This document shows positions 44,871 to 53,322 of a DNA stretch of 64,000 nucleotides, piece by piece. How positions within the stretch are numbered: position 1 is the stretch's first letter; every line of letters begins with the position of its first letter. Position numbers and translations under genes: made by a program. This stretch comes from JAMZMI01 sp047632435 (GTDB lineage: Bacteria; Bacteroidota; Bacteroidia; Cytophagales; Cyclobacteriaceae): assembly GCA_047632435.1 (NCBI GenBank), contig JBLICU010000009.1:4404-68403 (forward strand), written 5' to 3'. The notes under the pieces are model-generated. The model was not told the origin of the DNA. It did not search any database and saw only the letters and a list, made by a program, of their open reading frames with translations.

Positions 44871-45704
44871 ATGAAAAAATTAAATTATTGTGCATCTATG
44901 TTACTCATGAGTAGTGTGTTGTTTATTGGCTGTGAGCAGTCTGAAGAGTCTATTTCTACTCAGGATCAGGTTCCTGATGAAATCCTTACCAAATTGGTGA
45001 ATCTAGGTTTCGATATTGATGATCGTGCTCCCTTAGTTACAGAAGGAGGCTACATAATTGAGGGGGATATCTTTCTTACAGCAGCTGATATTGACAACAT
45101 GAAAGAAGCTTCACGCCTTCCTATAGAAGAGCAGTACAGCACGAATAATCTTGTCAGTACTACAGGAAGTAGGGTGATTACCCTCTATGCACCTACTGGA
45201 AGAAAAGGCTACAGTGCTGGAATGATTGCTGGCATAGACTTGGCTATTGATAGATACAATGCTGAAAATCTTGAGATTTCATTCCAGAGAATAACCTCTT
45301 CTGGTGCCGATATTACAATGACCCGTCTAAGTAAAGGTGATGAAAGACGTGGAATTTTAGGATCTGCAGGGTTTCCAACTGCCAATGGCGATCCTTACAA
45401 TGAAATCAAAATGAGTGGCATACTCGAGTCATCGTATGGTTTAAGCACAACTGGTATAGCTACTATCATTGCCCACGAAATGGGTCATTGTGTAGGCTTC
45501 AGGCATACTGACTTTTTTGACAGAAGTGTCTCTTGTGGTGGTGGATCATCAAACGAAGGTGATGGTGGAATAGGTGCAAACCTAATCCCTGGTACACCTT
45601 CAGGTGCATCATTAAGTGCTAAATCTTGGATGCTCGCTTGTACAGATGGCGGAGACAGACCGTTCAACAACGACGACCAAACTGCTTTAGATTATTTATA
45701 TTGA
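44871..45704 (+). CDS. M57-type (dual-action HEIGH) metallopeptidase lipoprotein
   Basis: 277 residues. Lipobox SVLFIGC (Cys21). The zinc site is HEMGHCVGFRHTD: His202, Glu203, His206 and third ligand His212, with a cysteine inside the motif, matching the Bacteroidota dual-action HEIGH family related to archaemetzincins and astacin-like peptidases. The C-terminus has SCGGGSSNEGDGGIGANLIP and ends DNDQTALDYLY-like (here NNDDQTALDYLY). Presumably an outer-membrane-associated protease. Divergent from the S8 protease. Followed by a strong bidirectional terminator. Confidence 0.87.
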   Translation: MKKLNYCASMLLMSSVLFIGCEQSEESISTQDQVPDEILTKLVNLGFDIDDRAPLVTEGGYIIEGDIFLTAADIDNMKEASRLPIEEQYSTNNLVSTTGSRVITLYAPTGRKGYSAGMIAGIDLAIDRYNAENLEISFQRITSSGADITMTRLSKGDERRGILGSAGFPTANGDPYNEIKMSGILESSYGLSTTGIATIIAHEMGHCVGFRHTDFFDRSVSCGGGSSNEGDGGIGANLIPGTPSGASLSAKSWMLACTDGGDRPFNNDDQTALDYLY

Positions 45705-45733
45705 TTAATAATCACTTTCAAAAAACGCATATA

Positions 45734-45761
45734 AAAAAGGGGTCTTGTGACTCCTTTTTTA
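45734..45761. terminator. bidirectional terminator
   Basis: AAAAAAGGGGTC (45734-45745), TTGT loop, GACTCCTTTTTT (45750-45761): 12-bp stem with one G-T pair and T-runs on both strands. It lies between the metallopeptidase and the convergent HNH-like gene, and touches the stop of the latter. Confidence 0.8.
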
Positions 45762-46340
45762 TTTCATGGCTTCCACCTCAGGCCAGCTGGCACCTCTTTT
45801 TATAGAAAAAAGCGTTGAGATATTAATATCAAATCGCTTCGCAATCATTTTATACCTGGTCTTTCGATTTGGATCATGAATCATTTTTTTCAGAAGAGCT
45901 ACTTTACCTGGAGTCAGCTTAGTTCTTGGCTTATGGTCAGGCTTGTAATAGTATATGCTCTTTCTTTCGCGCATCACATCTGCAAACTCTTCTTTGCTCA
46001 ACCATTGAATATTATCCGCCCGGCAATTCTTGCGATTTCTATCTTTAAAGACCAGCTTTTTATATCCCTCAGGGTTTGGCACAAAAAGATCTGCAACTAT
46101 CTTATGGATATAAATAAGGGTATTTTTTCCATCCTTCTTTTTGGTTGGTATCGCATGATAGCCTGCATTTTGATATCCTGATAGTAATATCGGTTGATCA
46201 GGGTTATTCGCAGGGTAAGATATAACTCTACCATAGTTCGAAACCTTAAATTTAGACCTCAAATCCTCTCTAGAATAATCTTTCCAAACCTCTCCGCCTC
46301 TGGATTGAAAATCCTCAGGCCACTTCTCTTCTGTATTCAT
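45759..46340 (-). CDS. NUMOD4/HNH-like protein with a substituted catalytic histidine
   Basis: 193 residues from the ATG at 46338-46340. N-terminal NUMOD4 motif (EVWKDY...FKVSNYGRVIS), an HNH_3-like core (IYIHKIVADLFVPNPEGY, then KLVFKDRNRKNCRADNIQW), and a C-terminal helix-turn-helix-like part (TPGKVALLKKMIHDPNRKT, INISTLFSIKRGASWP). In homing endonucleases the core reads NHiDGNktNN; here the His position is Phe, so nuclease activity is doubtful and a DNA-binding role is more likely. It stands alone and is not inserted in another gene. Confidence 0.8.
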   Translation of the reverse strand: MNTEEKWPEDFQSRGGEVWKDYSREDLRSKFKVSNYGRVISYPANNPDQPILLSGYQNAGYHAIPTKKKDGKNTLIYIHKIVADLFVPNPEGYKKLVFKDRNRKNCRADNIQWLSKEEFADVMRERKSIYYYKPDHKPRTKLTPGKVALLKKMIHDPNRKTRYKMIAKRFDINISTLFSIKRGASWPEVEAMK

Positions 46341-46455
46341 GGCCGTGAATCTATTCAAAAAAGAAAATAAAATCCTAATTCATTTAATCAAATGTTACCA
46401 TCTTATTTTCATTGATCCATTTTAATAGTCGCTTTTGATCTCTTATTTTGCATGA

Positions 46456-47316
46456 ATGCAAATCAAAAACGAGTTTCTTAAGGCCAAGTTTCAATCCAAA
46501 GGTGCCGAGATCACCAGCCTTATAAAGATAAAAACTGGTCAGGAATACATCTGGCAAGCCAATCCTTCACATTGGGGCCGACATGCTCCTGTGCTTTTCC
46601 CCTTTGTAGGTAAGTTGAAAAATGACGTTTATACTTTCGAAGGGAAAACTTATGAGATGGGTCAGCATGGATTTGCACGGGATTTAAATTTTGAGATCGA
46701 AAGGCAAAATGAAGATTCTATTATTTTTCTTTTAAAATCTAATCAGGAAACACTCAAAAATTATCCGTTTGATTTTGAATTAAGATTAGAATATTTATTG
46801 GTGGGACAATCATTGATTACAAGATATCATGTGAATAACGCTGGTTCGGGAAAGATGTATTTTTCCATTGGCGGGCATCCGGCGTTTAAATGTGCCATGA
46901 CCCTCGCGGGCACAAGATCTGACTATCATCTTCTTTTTAACAGAGACGAGTCAGCGGCTATTTATCTGCTTTCAGATGGACTTTTTAGTGGAAAAACTGA
47001 TCACGGCTTCAATGGCAACAGCATACATATTTCAGATTCCTTGTTTGATCGGGATGCTTTGGTTTTTAAAAATATAAAATCCACAAACGTCTCTCTCGTA
47101 TCTGTAGATAAGACTTGGCTCAAGTTCCACTTTCAAGGATTCCCCTATTTGGGCATTTGGTCCAAGAATAATCGATCACCATTCGTATGCATAGAACCTT
47201 GGTTTGGTCTGGCTGATCATGTGGATCATGATGGTGATTTGACCACCAAAGAAGGAATCCAAAATCTGAATACAGGAAAAACTTTCAGTTGTGATTACAA
47301 GATAGAAATCGAATAA
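46456..47316 (+). CDS. aldose 1-epimerase family protein (LacX-like)
   Basis: 286 residues, ATG at 46456. The beta-sandwich mutarotase fold is indicated by KGAEITSLIKIKTGQEYIW, HAPVLFPFVGKLKNDVYTFE, MGQHGFARDLNF (catalytic His) and SIGGHPAFKC. LacX-like members act on sugars or sugar phosphates with unclear specificity. Cytoplasmic, no signal. The 285-residue exported protein follows 69 bp later. Confidence 0.88.
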   Translation: MQIKNEFLKAKFQSKGAEITSLIKIKTGQEYIWQANPSHWGRHAPVLFPFVGKLKNDVYTFEGKTYEMGQHGFARDLNFEIERQNEDSIIFLLKSNQETLKNYPFDFELRLEYLLVGQSLITRYHVNNAGSGKMYFSIGGHPAFKCAMTLAGTRSDYHLLFNRDESAAIYLLSDGLFSGKTDHGFNGNSIHISDSLFDRDALVFKNIKSTNVSLVSVDKTWLKFHFQGFPYLGIWSKNNRSPFVCIEPWFGLADHVDHDGDLTTKEGIQNLNTGKTFSCDYKIEIE

Positions 47317-47385
47317 ACTACATTTGGGGTTCGCGCAAAGCACTTTTCAACTTAATGCGACGTTACAAGCTCGTATTTGAACGAT

Positions 47386-48243
47386 ATGAACAAACTCATT
47401 TTATGTCTCATCTTACTTTTTGTCGTTTCTGGCCTAATGGCACAAGATGGCGAAACGCTGGATGATCTTTTCGCAACAAAATACGAAACTCCGCTAACCA
47501 TCAATCTTGAAGAAAATCCGGAAGAATCTGATGAGTATGAGCAAGACGTGGTTGAAAAAAAGAAGAAAAAAGTCAATCCGAAAATTTTTTATGGCATCAA
47601 AACCAAACGGGGGTATGCCAAAACTGGTTTTGGTAACAGGGTAGTTGTAGAGCTTTTTCACGTGCTAAAAGACAAAGATTATGTGGATCCCGATCCTTAT
47701 GCACGTGACTTCTATTGGTATGATTTCAAGAAAAAGAAAATAGTCAATTCCACCAAAGTGAAAAAAGGATATGCCGGAGTGCTTCACGGACATTATGTGA
47801 AAAAATTAGGAGATCAGGTACTGGAAGAAGGCTATTTCTACAAAGGGATGAAACATGGCCGATGGGTAAGATTGAGTCGTAATGATATATTACAGGAAAA
47901 AGATGTCTACTGGAAGGGTTGGACCAATCAATCCAAATTATCCTATTATGATTTCGGAAGAACACAACTCCGTGAGGTTATCCCCATCCATTATGGTGAA
48001 ATGGAGGGAGAATACTTCGCCTATCACAAAAATGGAAATCTGGCCGTAGTGGGGCACTTTCAGTTTAATCGAAAAGTGGGGATATGGAGAGAGTATTATC
48101 CTAACACCAAGGTAAAACGCGAAGTAAAATATCCATTAGAGCCATTTGATTTCAAAACTCCACCCATAATTATCAAAGAATGGGATGATGAAGGACATAT
48201 CATCTACGATCGTAGCTCTTATGCTGCAAAATTAGATCAGTAG
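47386..48243 (+). CDS. exported MORN-like (YwqK-type) repeat protein
   Basis: 285 residues from the ATG at 47386 (a TTG three codons upstream is less likely). Signal peptide (LILCLILLFVVSGLMAQ), acidic linker, then MORN/YwqK-type repeats (YAGVLHGHYVKKLGDQVLEE, GYFYKGMKHGRWVR, FAYHKNGNLAVVGHFQFNRK, VGIWREYYPNTKVKREVKYP). The annotation of YwqK as a toxin immunity protein does not necessarily apply. The last 7 bp overlap the stop of plsC on the other strand. Confidence 0.75.
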   Translation: MNKLILCLILLFVVSGLMAQDGETLDDLFATKYETPLTINLEENPEESDEYEQDVVEKKKKKVNPKIFYGIKTKRGYAKTGFGNRVVVELFHVLKDKDYVDPDPYARDFYWYDFKKKKIVNSTKVKKGYAGVLHGHYVKKLGDQVLEEGYFYKGMKHGRWVRLSRNDILQEKDVYWKGWTNQSKLSYYDFGRTQLREVIPIHYGEMEGEYFAYHKNGNLAVVGHFQFNRKVGIWREYYPNTKVKREVKYPLEPFDFKTPPIIIKEWDDEGHIIYDRSSYAAKLDQ

Positions 48244-49283
48244 CTTTTAATTGATTGCCTTGCAAAGGCAATCACAATGGCCGTTAGTGCAAACAGCAAG
48301 CCGGCCTCCCAACCCATAAAAATCACCCCCAAAGTAAAAAGCAGCGACCACCACAAAATATGAAACAAGGTACCCGCCAAATATTTTAGGGAAATGATGA
48401 AAGCAGGATCTTTAAACGATTTAAGGAAATTACCTAAAACATATATCGGCGGAAAATTGAATATCAACAGAAAGGACAATAATAATCGCGTCATTAAACC
48501 CGGTTGATCAATTACCCTCTTTTCAAATTGATCACCATCTCCCATCGCCTTTAATTTTTCGAATGGTAGATTCTCGTGTTTCGGCTGAAAAATATATTCA
48601 CACTTAGCTTCGTAATTTTCATCGTGAGTAGCCAGAATCAGCGTCTTTTTCATTCCTTCAGCCAAATCCTCTTTGAACTTATTGTAGGCCTTTTGCTTGT
48701 GTTCTTTGTATAATTTTGAATAAACCGCAGCATCAATCGCCTCGCCAAACACAATTTTCACTTTTGCCCACGGTTGGCTGTGAGAAAAATAATTGATCCC
48801 TGTTGGCACGATATAAAGTTTGATATTCGGATCCAAAGCTTCACGAGCATCTAACGCCAGCCTGGACGCTCCTTTGGAAATCGGGCGGAGATAATATTCG
48901 CTACTGTGGTTTCCTTCAGGGAAAATCAATACGCCTTTGCCCTTTGACAAGATTTCAAAACAGGCATCAAACACAGCATCATTTTGAGAGAGACTCTGAA
49001 TCCCATCCCTCAATCGATATATGGGCATCATCTGAAGAGATTTCAAAATTGAAATCACAAAGCTCTTTTTGAAAATATCGGCTCTGGTTAAAAAATAAAC
49101 CGGACGTCTGGTATAAACACCCAAAAGAAGGGCATCCATAAATGCCCCCTGGTGATTTGGTGCATAGATTACAGCTCCATTTTTTGGTATATTTTTTTCA
49201 TTGATCAGACTAATCCCACCAAAAAAAAGCCTCAGACCAATCCATGAGGCATATTTCACAAATAAATAAAAAGGGTGAACCAT
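48237..49283 (-). CDS. 1-acyl-sn-glycerol-3-phosphate acyltransferase family protein
   Basis: 348 residues. PlsC-type acyltransferase with NHQGAFMDALLLG and FPEGNHSSE. The first motif is H-x5-D rather than the usual H-x4-D, a variant known in some GPAT-like members. It is longer than classical PlsC and has C-terminal hydrophobic helices (LLLSFLLIFNFPPIYVLGNF, then two more). It would transfer acyl chains in phospholipid synthesis at the inner membrane. Overlaps the BASS transporter stop by 1 base. Confidence 0.85.
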   Translation of the reverse strand: MVHPFYLFVKYASWIGLRLFFGGISLINEKNIPKNGAVIYAPNHQGAFMDALLLGVYTRRPVYFLTRADIFKKSFVISILKSLQMMPIYRLRDGIQSLSQNDAVFDACFEILSKGKGVLIFPEGNHSSEYYLRPISKGASRLALDAREALDPNIKLYIVPTGINYFSHSQPWAKVKIVFGEAIDAAVYSKLYKEHKQKAYNKFKEDLAEGMKKTLILATHDENYEAKCEYIFQPKHENLPFEKLKAMGDGDQFEKRVIDQPGLMTRLLLSFLLIFNFPPIYVLGNFLKSFKDPAFIISLKYLAGTLFHILWWSLLFTLGVIFMGWEAGLLFALTAIVIAFARQSIKSY

Positions 49284-50185
49284 TAGGCAATCGCGAATTT
49301 ATATTTCCAATAATATGAGATGGTCAATCCTGCTACAATATGCCAAATACCCCACCAGGCAGCAACAATCGCCATGCCTCCGAGTCCATCAAAAAATGCA
49401 AATATAAGGAGTAACCCCAATCCTGAATTCTGAATTCCAGTTTCGATTGCAATTGTCCTTCTATCCGCAGGTGGTAAACCAAATATTCGCCCCATTTGGT
49501 AACCTGAAAAAAGGGCTAAGGCATTATGCACAAACACCAATAAAACGACCATATAGATATAGTTGAGGAATATATCAATGTTGGCAGAAAAGGCTAGAAT
49601 TACTATTGCCGCAAATATAAATATCGAACTGTAATGCATGTAAGGATGTATTTTCGCTGCTGTTTTTGGAAACTTATGACTAACAAACATGCCCAAAACC
49701 AACGGCAATCCTAAAATAACTACGATGGTTTGAAAAACTTCACCAACATCCAGACTTACTTCTCTAAGAAGATGAGCAGTGGGCTCATATAGCCCTGCCC
49801 ACAATGACAAATTAAAAGGCGTCATGAAAATCGCGAGAACACTTGACACAGCTGTAAGGCTAACCGATAAAGCAATATTTCCCCTGGACAATGCAGAAAA
49901 AAAATTAGATATATTTCCTCCTGGACAAGCGGCCACCATCATCATTCCCAATGCAAAAGTTGGGTGTGGTTCGATGATCCAAATCACAACAAAAGTCAAC
50001 ATTGGTAAAACAATAAATTGTGAAAGTAGTCCCGTAATGGTACCAATAGGCTGAGAAAGAATAAGCTTGAAATCAGAAAGTGTCAACTGCATAGCCACAC
50101 CAAACATAATATAAGCCAAACTGAGGTTCAGAATTACCAGATTCTCTGAACTAAAATTAAGGGTGATGTCGTCGATTGAATTCAT
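49283..50185 (-). CDS. bile acid:sodium symporter family (BASS) transporter
   Basis: 300 residues with about nine hydrophobic helices. Typical BASS features: VAMQLTLSDFKLILSQPIG after helix 1, ACPGGNISNFFSALSRGNIA with the sodium-site region, and AIETGIQNSGLGLLLIFAFF. Transports an organic anion with sodium; substrate unknown. Leads a two-gene unit with the acyltransferase. Confidence 0.9.
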   Translation of the reverse strand: MNSIDDITLNFSSENLVILNLSLAYIMFGVAMQLTLSDFKLILSQPIGTITGLLSQFIVLPMLTFVVIWIIEPHPTFALGMMMVAACPGGNISNFFSALSRGNIALSVSLTAVSSVLAIFMTPFNLSLWAGLYEPTAHLLREVSLDVGEVFQTIVVILGLPLVLGMFVSHKFPKTAAKIHPYMHYSSIFIFAAIVILAFSANIDIFLNYIYMVVLLVFVHNALALFSGYQMGRIFGLPPADRRTIAIETGIQNSGLGLLLIFAFFDGLGGMAIVAAWWGIWHIVAGLTISYYWKYKFAIA

Positions 50186-50232
50186 GAATCAAAACGAAAT
50201 ATAATAAGTATTCAGATCAATGTGAGTTTTGA

Positions 50233-50310
50233 ATGCTCAGACAAGAACTGATTGACTTTATAATCTCAAAAGGAATTGAAATTGTCCTATGGACACATCG
50301 CAAAGAATAA
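50233..50310 (+). CDS. possible 25-residue small protein
   Basis: ATG at 50233 immediately after an in-frame TGA, stop at 50308-50310: MLRQELIDFIISKGIEIVLW plus THRKE. The composition is protein-like but the length is short, and the predicted glgB promoter starts 16 bp downstream. Could be a remnant or chance. Confidence 0.25.
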   Translation: MLRQELIDFIISKGIEIVLWTHRKE

Positions 50311-50325
50311 GCAATTCAAGCGCTC

Positions 50326-50353
50326 TTGATTGAACATAAGTTTAGTATTTTTG
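50326..50353 (+). promoter_or_regulatory. predicted promoter of the glgB operon
   Basis: TTG (50326-50328), 17 nt, TATTTTTG (50346-50353): exact consensus at the low end of the spacing range. Predicts a leader of about 85 nt before the ATG at 50445. Confidence 0.5.
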
Positions 50354-50444
50354 CAATTATTCTAATGAAATGGCAAATACTTTGAAAGGTTCCTCAATGG
50401 TTTTGCAGTAACTATATTACACTATATACCAATCCAGAAATAAA

Positions 50445-52451
50445 ATGTCAAGCGAAAAGATACCACTTTTGGTCAAAAACGATCCCTGGCTTTCACCCTT
50501 TGTTGAAGATATAAACAATCGAATCTCAAGATTTGAAGCACGCAAGACGTCTATCCAAAAAAACCATGGAAGTCTTCAAAAATTCGCAGAGGCGTACAAT
50601 TATTTCGGATTGAACTACAATGCCAAAGAAAATGGCTGGTGGTATAGGGAATGGGCTCCTGGAGCACATGCATTGTTCCTCACAGGAGATTTTAACAACT
50701 GGGACAAATCATCACATCCCTTGAAGAAAAATGACCATGGTGTATGGGGGATTTTTGTGGCAGGAAAAGAATCCATCGAACACAATAGCGCATTCAAAGT
50801 GCATGTGGTTGGCAATAATGGCTCCACTGATCGAATTCCAGCCTATGTTAAATACACCACTCAGGACGAACTAACCTATGACTTTACAGGGAGAGTTTGG
50901 AATCCAGAAAAACCATATAAATGGAAAAATAAGAGTTTCAAGCCAGATCAGGCATATGCCAAACCTTACATCTACGAATGCCATGTTGGAATGGCTCAGG
51001 AAAAGGAAGGAATGGGCACTTACACTGAGTTTGCGGCCAAAATACTCCCTAAAATAAAAGAACAAGGATACAATACGATTCAAATGATGGCTGTTCAGGA
51101 GCATCCATATTATGGATCTTTCGGCTATCATGTCAGCAATTTTTTCGCACCTTCCAGTCGTTTCGGAACACCCTTCGAATTGAAAGCTTTGGTAGACCAG
51201 GCACATGGCATGGGCATAGCTGTGATCATGGATATTGTGCATTCGCATGCTGTGAAAAATCTTGCAGAAGGCTTAAATGAATTTGATGGTACAGAAGACC
51301 AATACTTCCATGCTGGAGGACGAGGCACGCATGAACTTTGGGATTCCAAACTTTTCAATTATGGTAAAGAAGAAGTACTTCAGTTTTTACTTTCCAATGT
51401 TAAATATTGGATCGAAGAATTCAACTTTGATGGTTACAGGTATGATGGAGTGACCTCCATGCTCTATTTCCATCATGGCGACATCTCCTTTGATCATTAT
51501 GAAAAATATTTCAATGAAGTGGATTGGGACGTTCTCACCTACTGCCAGCTGGCCAATACTTTGATCAAGGAAATAAAACCTACTTCTATTGTGATCGCCG
51601 AAGATATGAGCGGCATGCCAGGACTGTGTAGACCGGTGGTCGAAGGAGGACTTGGTTTTGATTTCAGATTGGCCATGGGTATACCTGACTATTGGATCAA
51701 AGTGCTGAAGCACAAAACAGACGACCAGTGGAACATCAACGAAATGTGGGAGACTCTCAGCAATAGAAGATATGGCGAGCGAACCATAGCTTATGCAGAA
51801 TCTCATGATCAGGCACTTGTAGGAGATAAATCGTTGGCGTTTTGGCTAATGGACAAAGAGATGTACACACATATGTCCATCACTACCGAAAGCCTAATCA
51901 TTGATAGAGGAATTGCTTTGCATAAATTGATTCGTCTGTTCACTCTTAGTGTTGGTGGTGAAGGCTGGCTCAACTTTATAGGCAATGAATTTGGTCATCC
52001 GGAATGGGTAGATTTTCCACGTGAAGGAAACGACTGGAGTTACAAATACGCCAGAAGGCAATGGAACTTGCAGGAAAATACCGAATTACGATACCAACAC
52101 CTGTACAAATACGGTGCTGAGCTGGTGAAAATGGCCAATGAAAATGATATTGTGAGCGCCTTGCCTGCAAAACAACTCAACATGGATGAAAACAATCATA
52201 CCATGATTTATGAACGAAACAATCTGATTTTTGCAATCAATTTTCATCCGAATAATTCGGTTCCAGATTACCGGTTTAGAGTTCCTTCTAAAGGAAAATA
52301 CCAGATCATTTTAAACTCCGATATGAGTGAGTACGGTGGATTCAATCGAATAGATGATGCCATGTCCTATCCTACTGTTACGCTTTTTGGAGAACATTTT
52401 CTGAGTGTCTATTTACCTAGTAGGGTTGGATTGGTATTGAAAAAAATTTAA
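50445..52451 (+). CDS. glgB: 1,4-alpha-glucan branching enzyme (GH13_8 type)
   Basis: 668 residues. N-terminal carbohydrate-binding CBM48 (WYREWAPGAHALFLTGDFNN), then the GH13 barrel: VIMDIVHSH, FDGYRYDGVTSM with nucleophile Asp334, IVIAEDMSGMP with acid Glu386, YAESHDQALVGDK with Asp455, and a C-terminal beta domain. It transfers alpha-1,4 segments to alpha-1,6 branches in glycogen. The HDQALVGDK and MLYFHHG features are of the eukaryote-like branch. No glgA or glgC is in the window. Starts a rightward run to hepT. Confidence 0.92.
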   Translation: MSSEKIPLLVKNDPWLSPFVEDINNRISRFEARKTSIQKNHGSLQKFAEAYNYFGLNYNAKENGWWYREWAPGAHALFLTGDFNNWDKSSHPLKKNDHGVWGIFVAGKESIEHNSAFKVHVVGNNGSTDRIPAYVKYTTQDELTYDFTGRVWNPEKPYKWKNKSFKPDQAYAKPYIYECHVGMAQEKEGMGTYTEFAAKILPKIKEQGYNTIQMMAVQEHPYYGSFGYHVSNFFAPSSRFGTPFELKALVDQAHGMGIAVIMDIVHSHAVKNLAEGLNEFDGTEDQYFHAGGRGTHELWDSKLFNYGKEEVLQFLLSNVKYWIEEFNFDGYRYDGVTSMLYFHHGDISFDHYEKYFNEVDWDVLTYCQLANTLIKEIKPTSIVIAEDMSGMPGLCRPVVEGGLGFDFRLAMGIPDYWIKVLKHKTDDQWNINEMWETLSNRRYGERTIAYAESHDQALVGDKSLAFWLMDKEMYTHMSITTESLIIDRGIALHKLIRLFTLSVGGEGWLNFIGNEFGHPEWVDFPREGNDWSYKYARRQWNLQENTELRYQHLYKYGAELVKMANENDIVSALPAKQLNMDENNHTMIYERNNLIFAINFHPNNSVPDYRFRVPSKGKYQIILNSDMSEYGGFNRIDDAMSYPTVTLFGEHFLSVYLPSRVGLVLKKI

Positions 52452-52452
52452 C

Positions 52453-53280
52453 ATGAGGAGCTGGCTTTGCATTTTTCTATTGTTCTGCGCAATACTAGGT
52501 TCAAGTCAATCCTATAAAATCGTCACTTACAATATCAGGCTCTCTCTGGCAAGCGATAGTGCAAATGCATGGGAAAACAGAAAAGATAATGTGGCATCCA
52601 TGTTGCAATTTTATGAACCAGATATTTTCGGGATCCAGGAAGGACTTCCCGAGCAAGTAGATTATCTGGATGAAAACCTGAAAAGCTATGCTTATCTAGG
52701 AGTGGGTCGTGATGATGGGGCCAGAAAAGGGGAGTTCAGTGCCATTTACTTCAATGAAAACAGGGTGAAATTAATTGAAGGACACACATTTTGGCTTTCG
52801 CTTACTCCAGATTATCCATCTAAAGGCTGGGATGCCGCATTGCCAAGAATATGCACTTACGGACTTTTCGAGGATGTCAATACCGAAAATCAATTTTGGG
52901 TTTTTAATACTCACTTCGATCATATTGGAGAAACCGCCAGACTTGAATCGGTCAAATTAATACTCCATAAAATGGCCAAGATCAATGAAAAAAAATTACC
53001 TGCCATTTTGATGGGTGACTTGAATCTAACCCCCGATCAGGAACCTATCAAAGAACTCTTTCGGAATATGAACGACTCACGCACCGCTTCTAAAACCACT
53101 CCATATGGGCCAATTGGCACATGGAATGGGTTTAATTTTAATGCTACTTTGGATCGTCGCATCGACTATATCGCAGTAAACGAAAAAATTACAGTCAATA
53201 AATATGCAGTATTGACTGATTCGGCAAATCAAAACTACTTATCTGATCATCTTCCGGTATTTGTTGAAGTGTTTTTCTAA
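52453..53280 (+). CDS. exported endonuclease/exonuclease/phosphatase family protein
   Basis: 275 residues, starting 1 bp after glgB. Signal peptide (SWLCIFLLFCAILGSSQ). EEP fold signatures: VTYNIRLSLASDSANAWENR, DIFGIQEGLPEQVDYL (metal Glu), NTHFDHIGETARLES, MGDLNLTPDQEP and LSDHLPVFVEV (general base Asp-His). The family hydrolyses phosphodiesters or phosphoesters; substrate unknown, located outside the cytoplasm. Confidence 0.9.
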   Translation: MRSWLCIFLLFCAILGSSQSYKIVTYNIRLSLASDSANAWENRKDNVASMLQFYEPDIFGIQEGLPEQVDYLDENLKSYAYLGVGRDDGARKGEFSAIYFNENRVKLIEGHTFWLSLTPDYPSKGWDAALPRICTYGLFEDVNTENQFWVFNTHFDHIGETARLESVKLILHKMAKINEKKLPAILMGDLNLTPDQEPIKELFRNMNDSRTASKTTPYGPIGTWNGFNFNATLDRRIDYIAVNEKITVNKYAVLTDSANQNYLSDHLPVFVEVFF

Positions 53281-53322
53281 AAGGGATACAAAAAGTAATT
53301 TGTTAAAAATTACTTTTGCAGC

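Noticed and set aside
47386..48243. Toxin-antitoxin immunity role for the YwqK/MORN-like protein
   Set aside because: It carries an export signal and has no toxin partner beside it; MORN-like repeats alone do not support that role.
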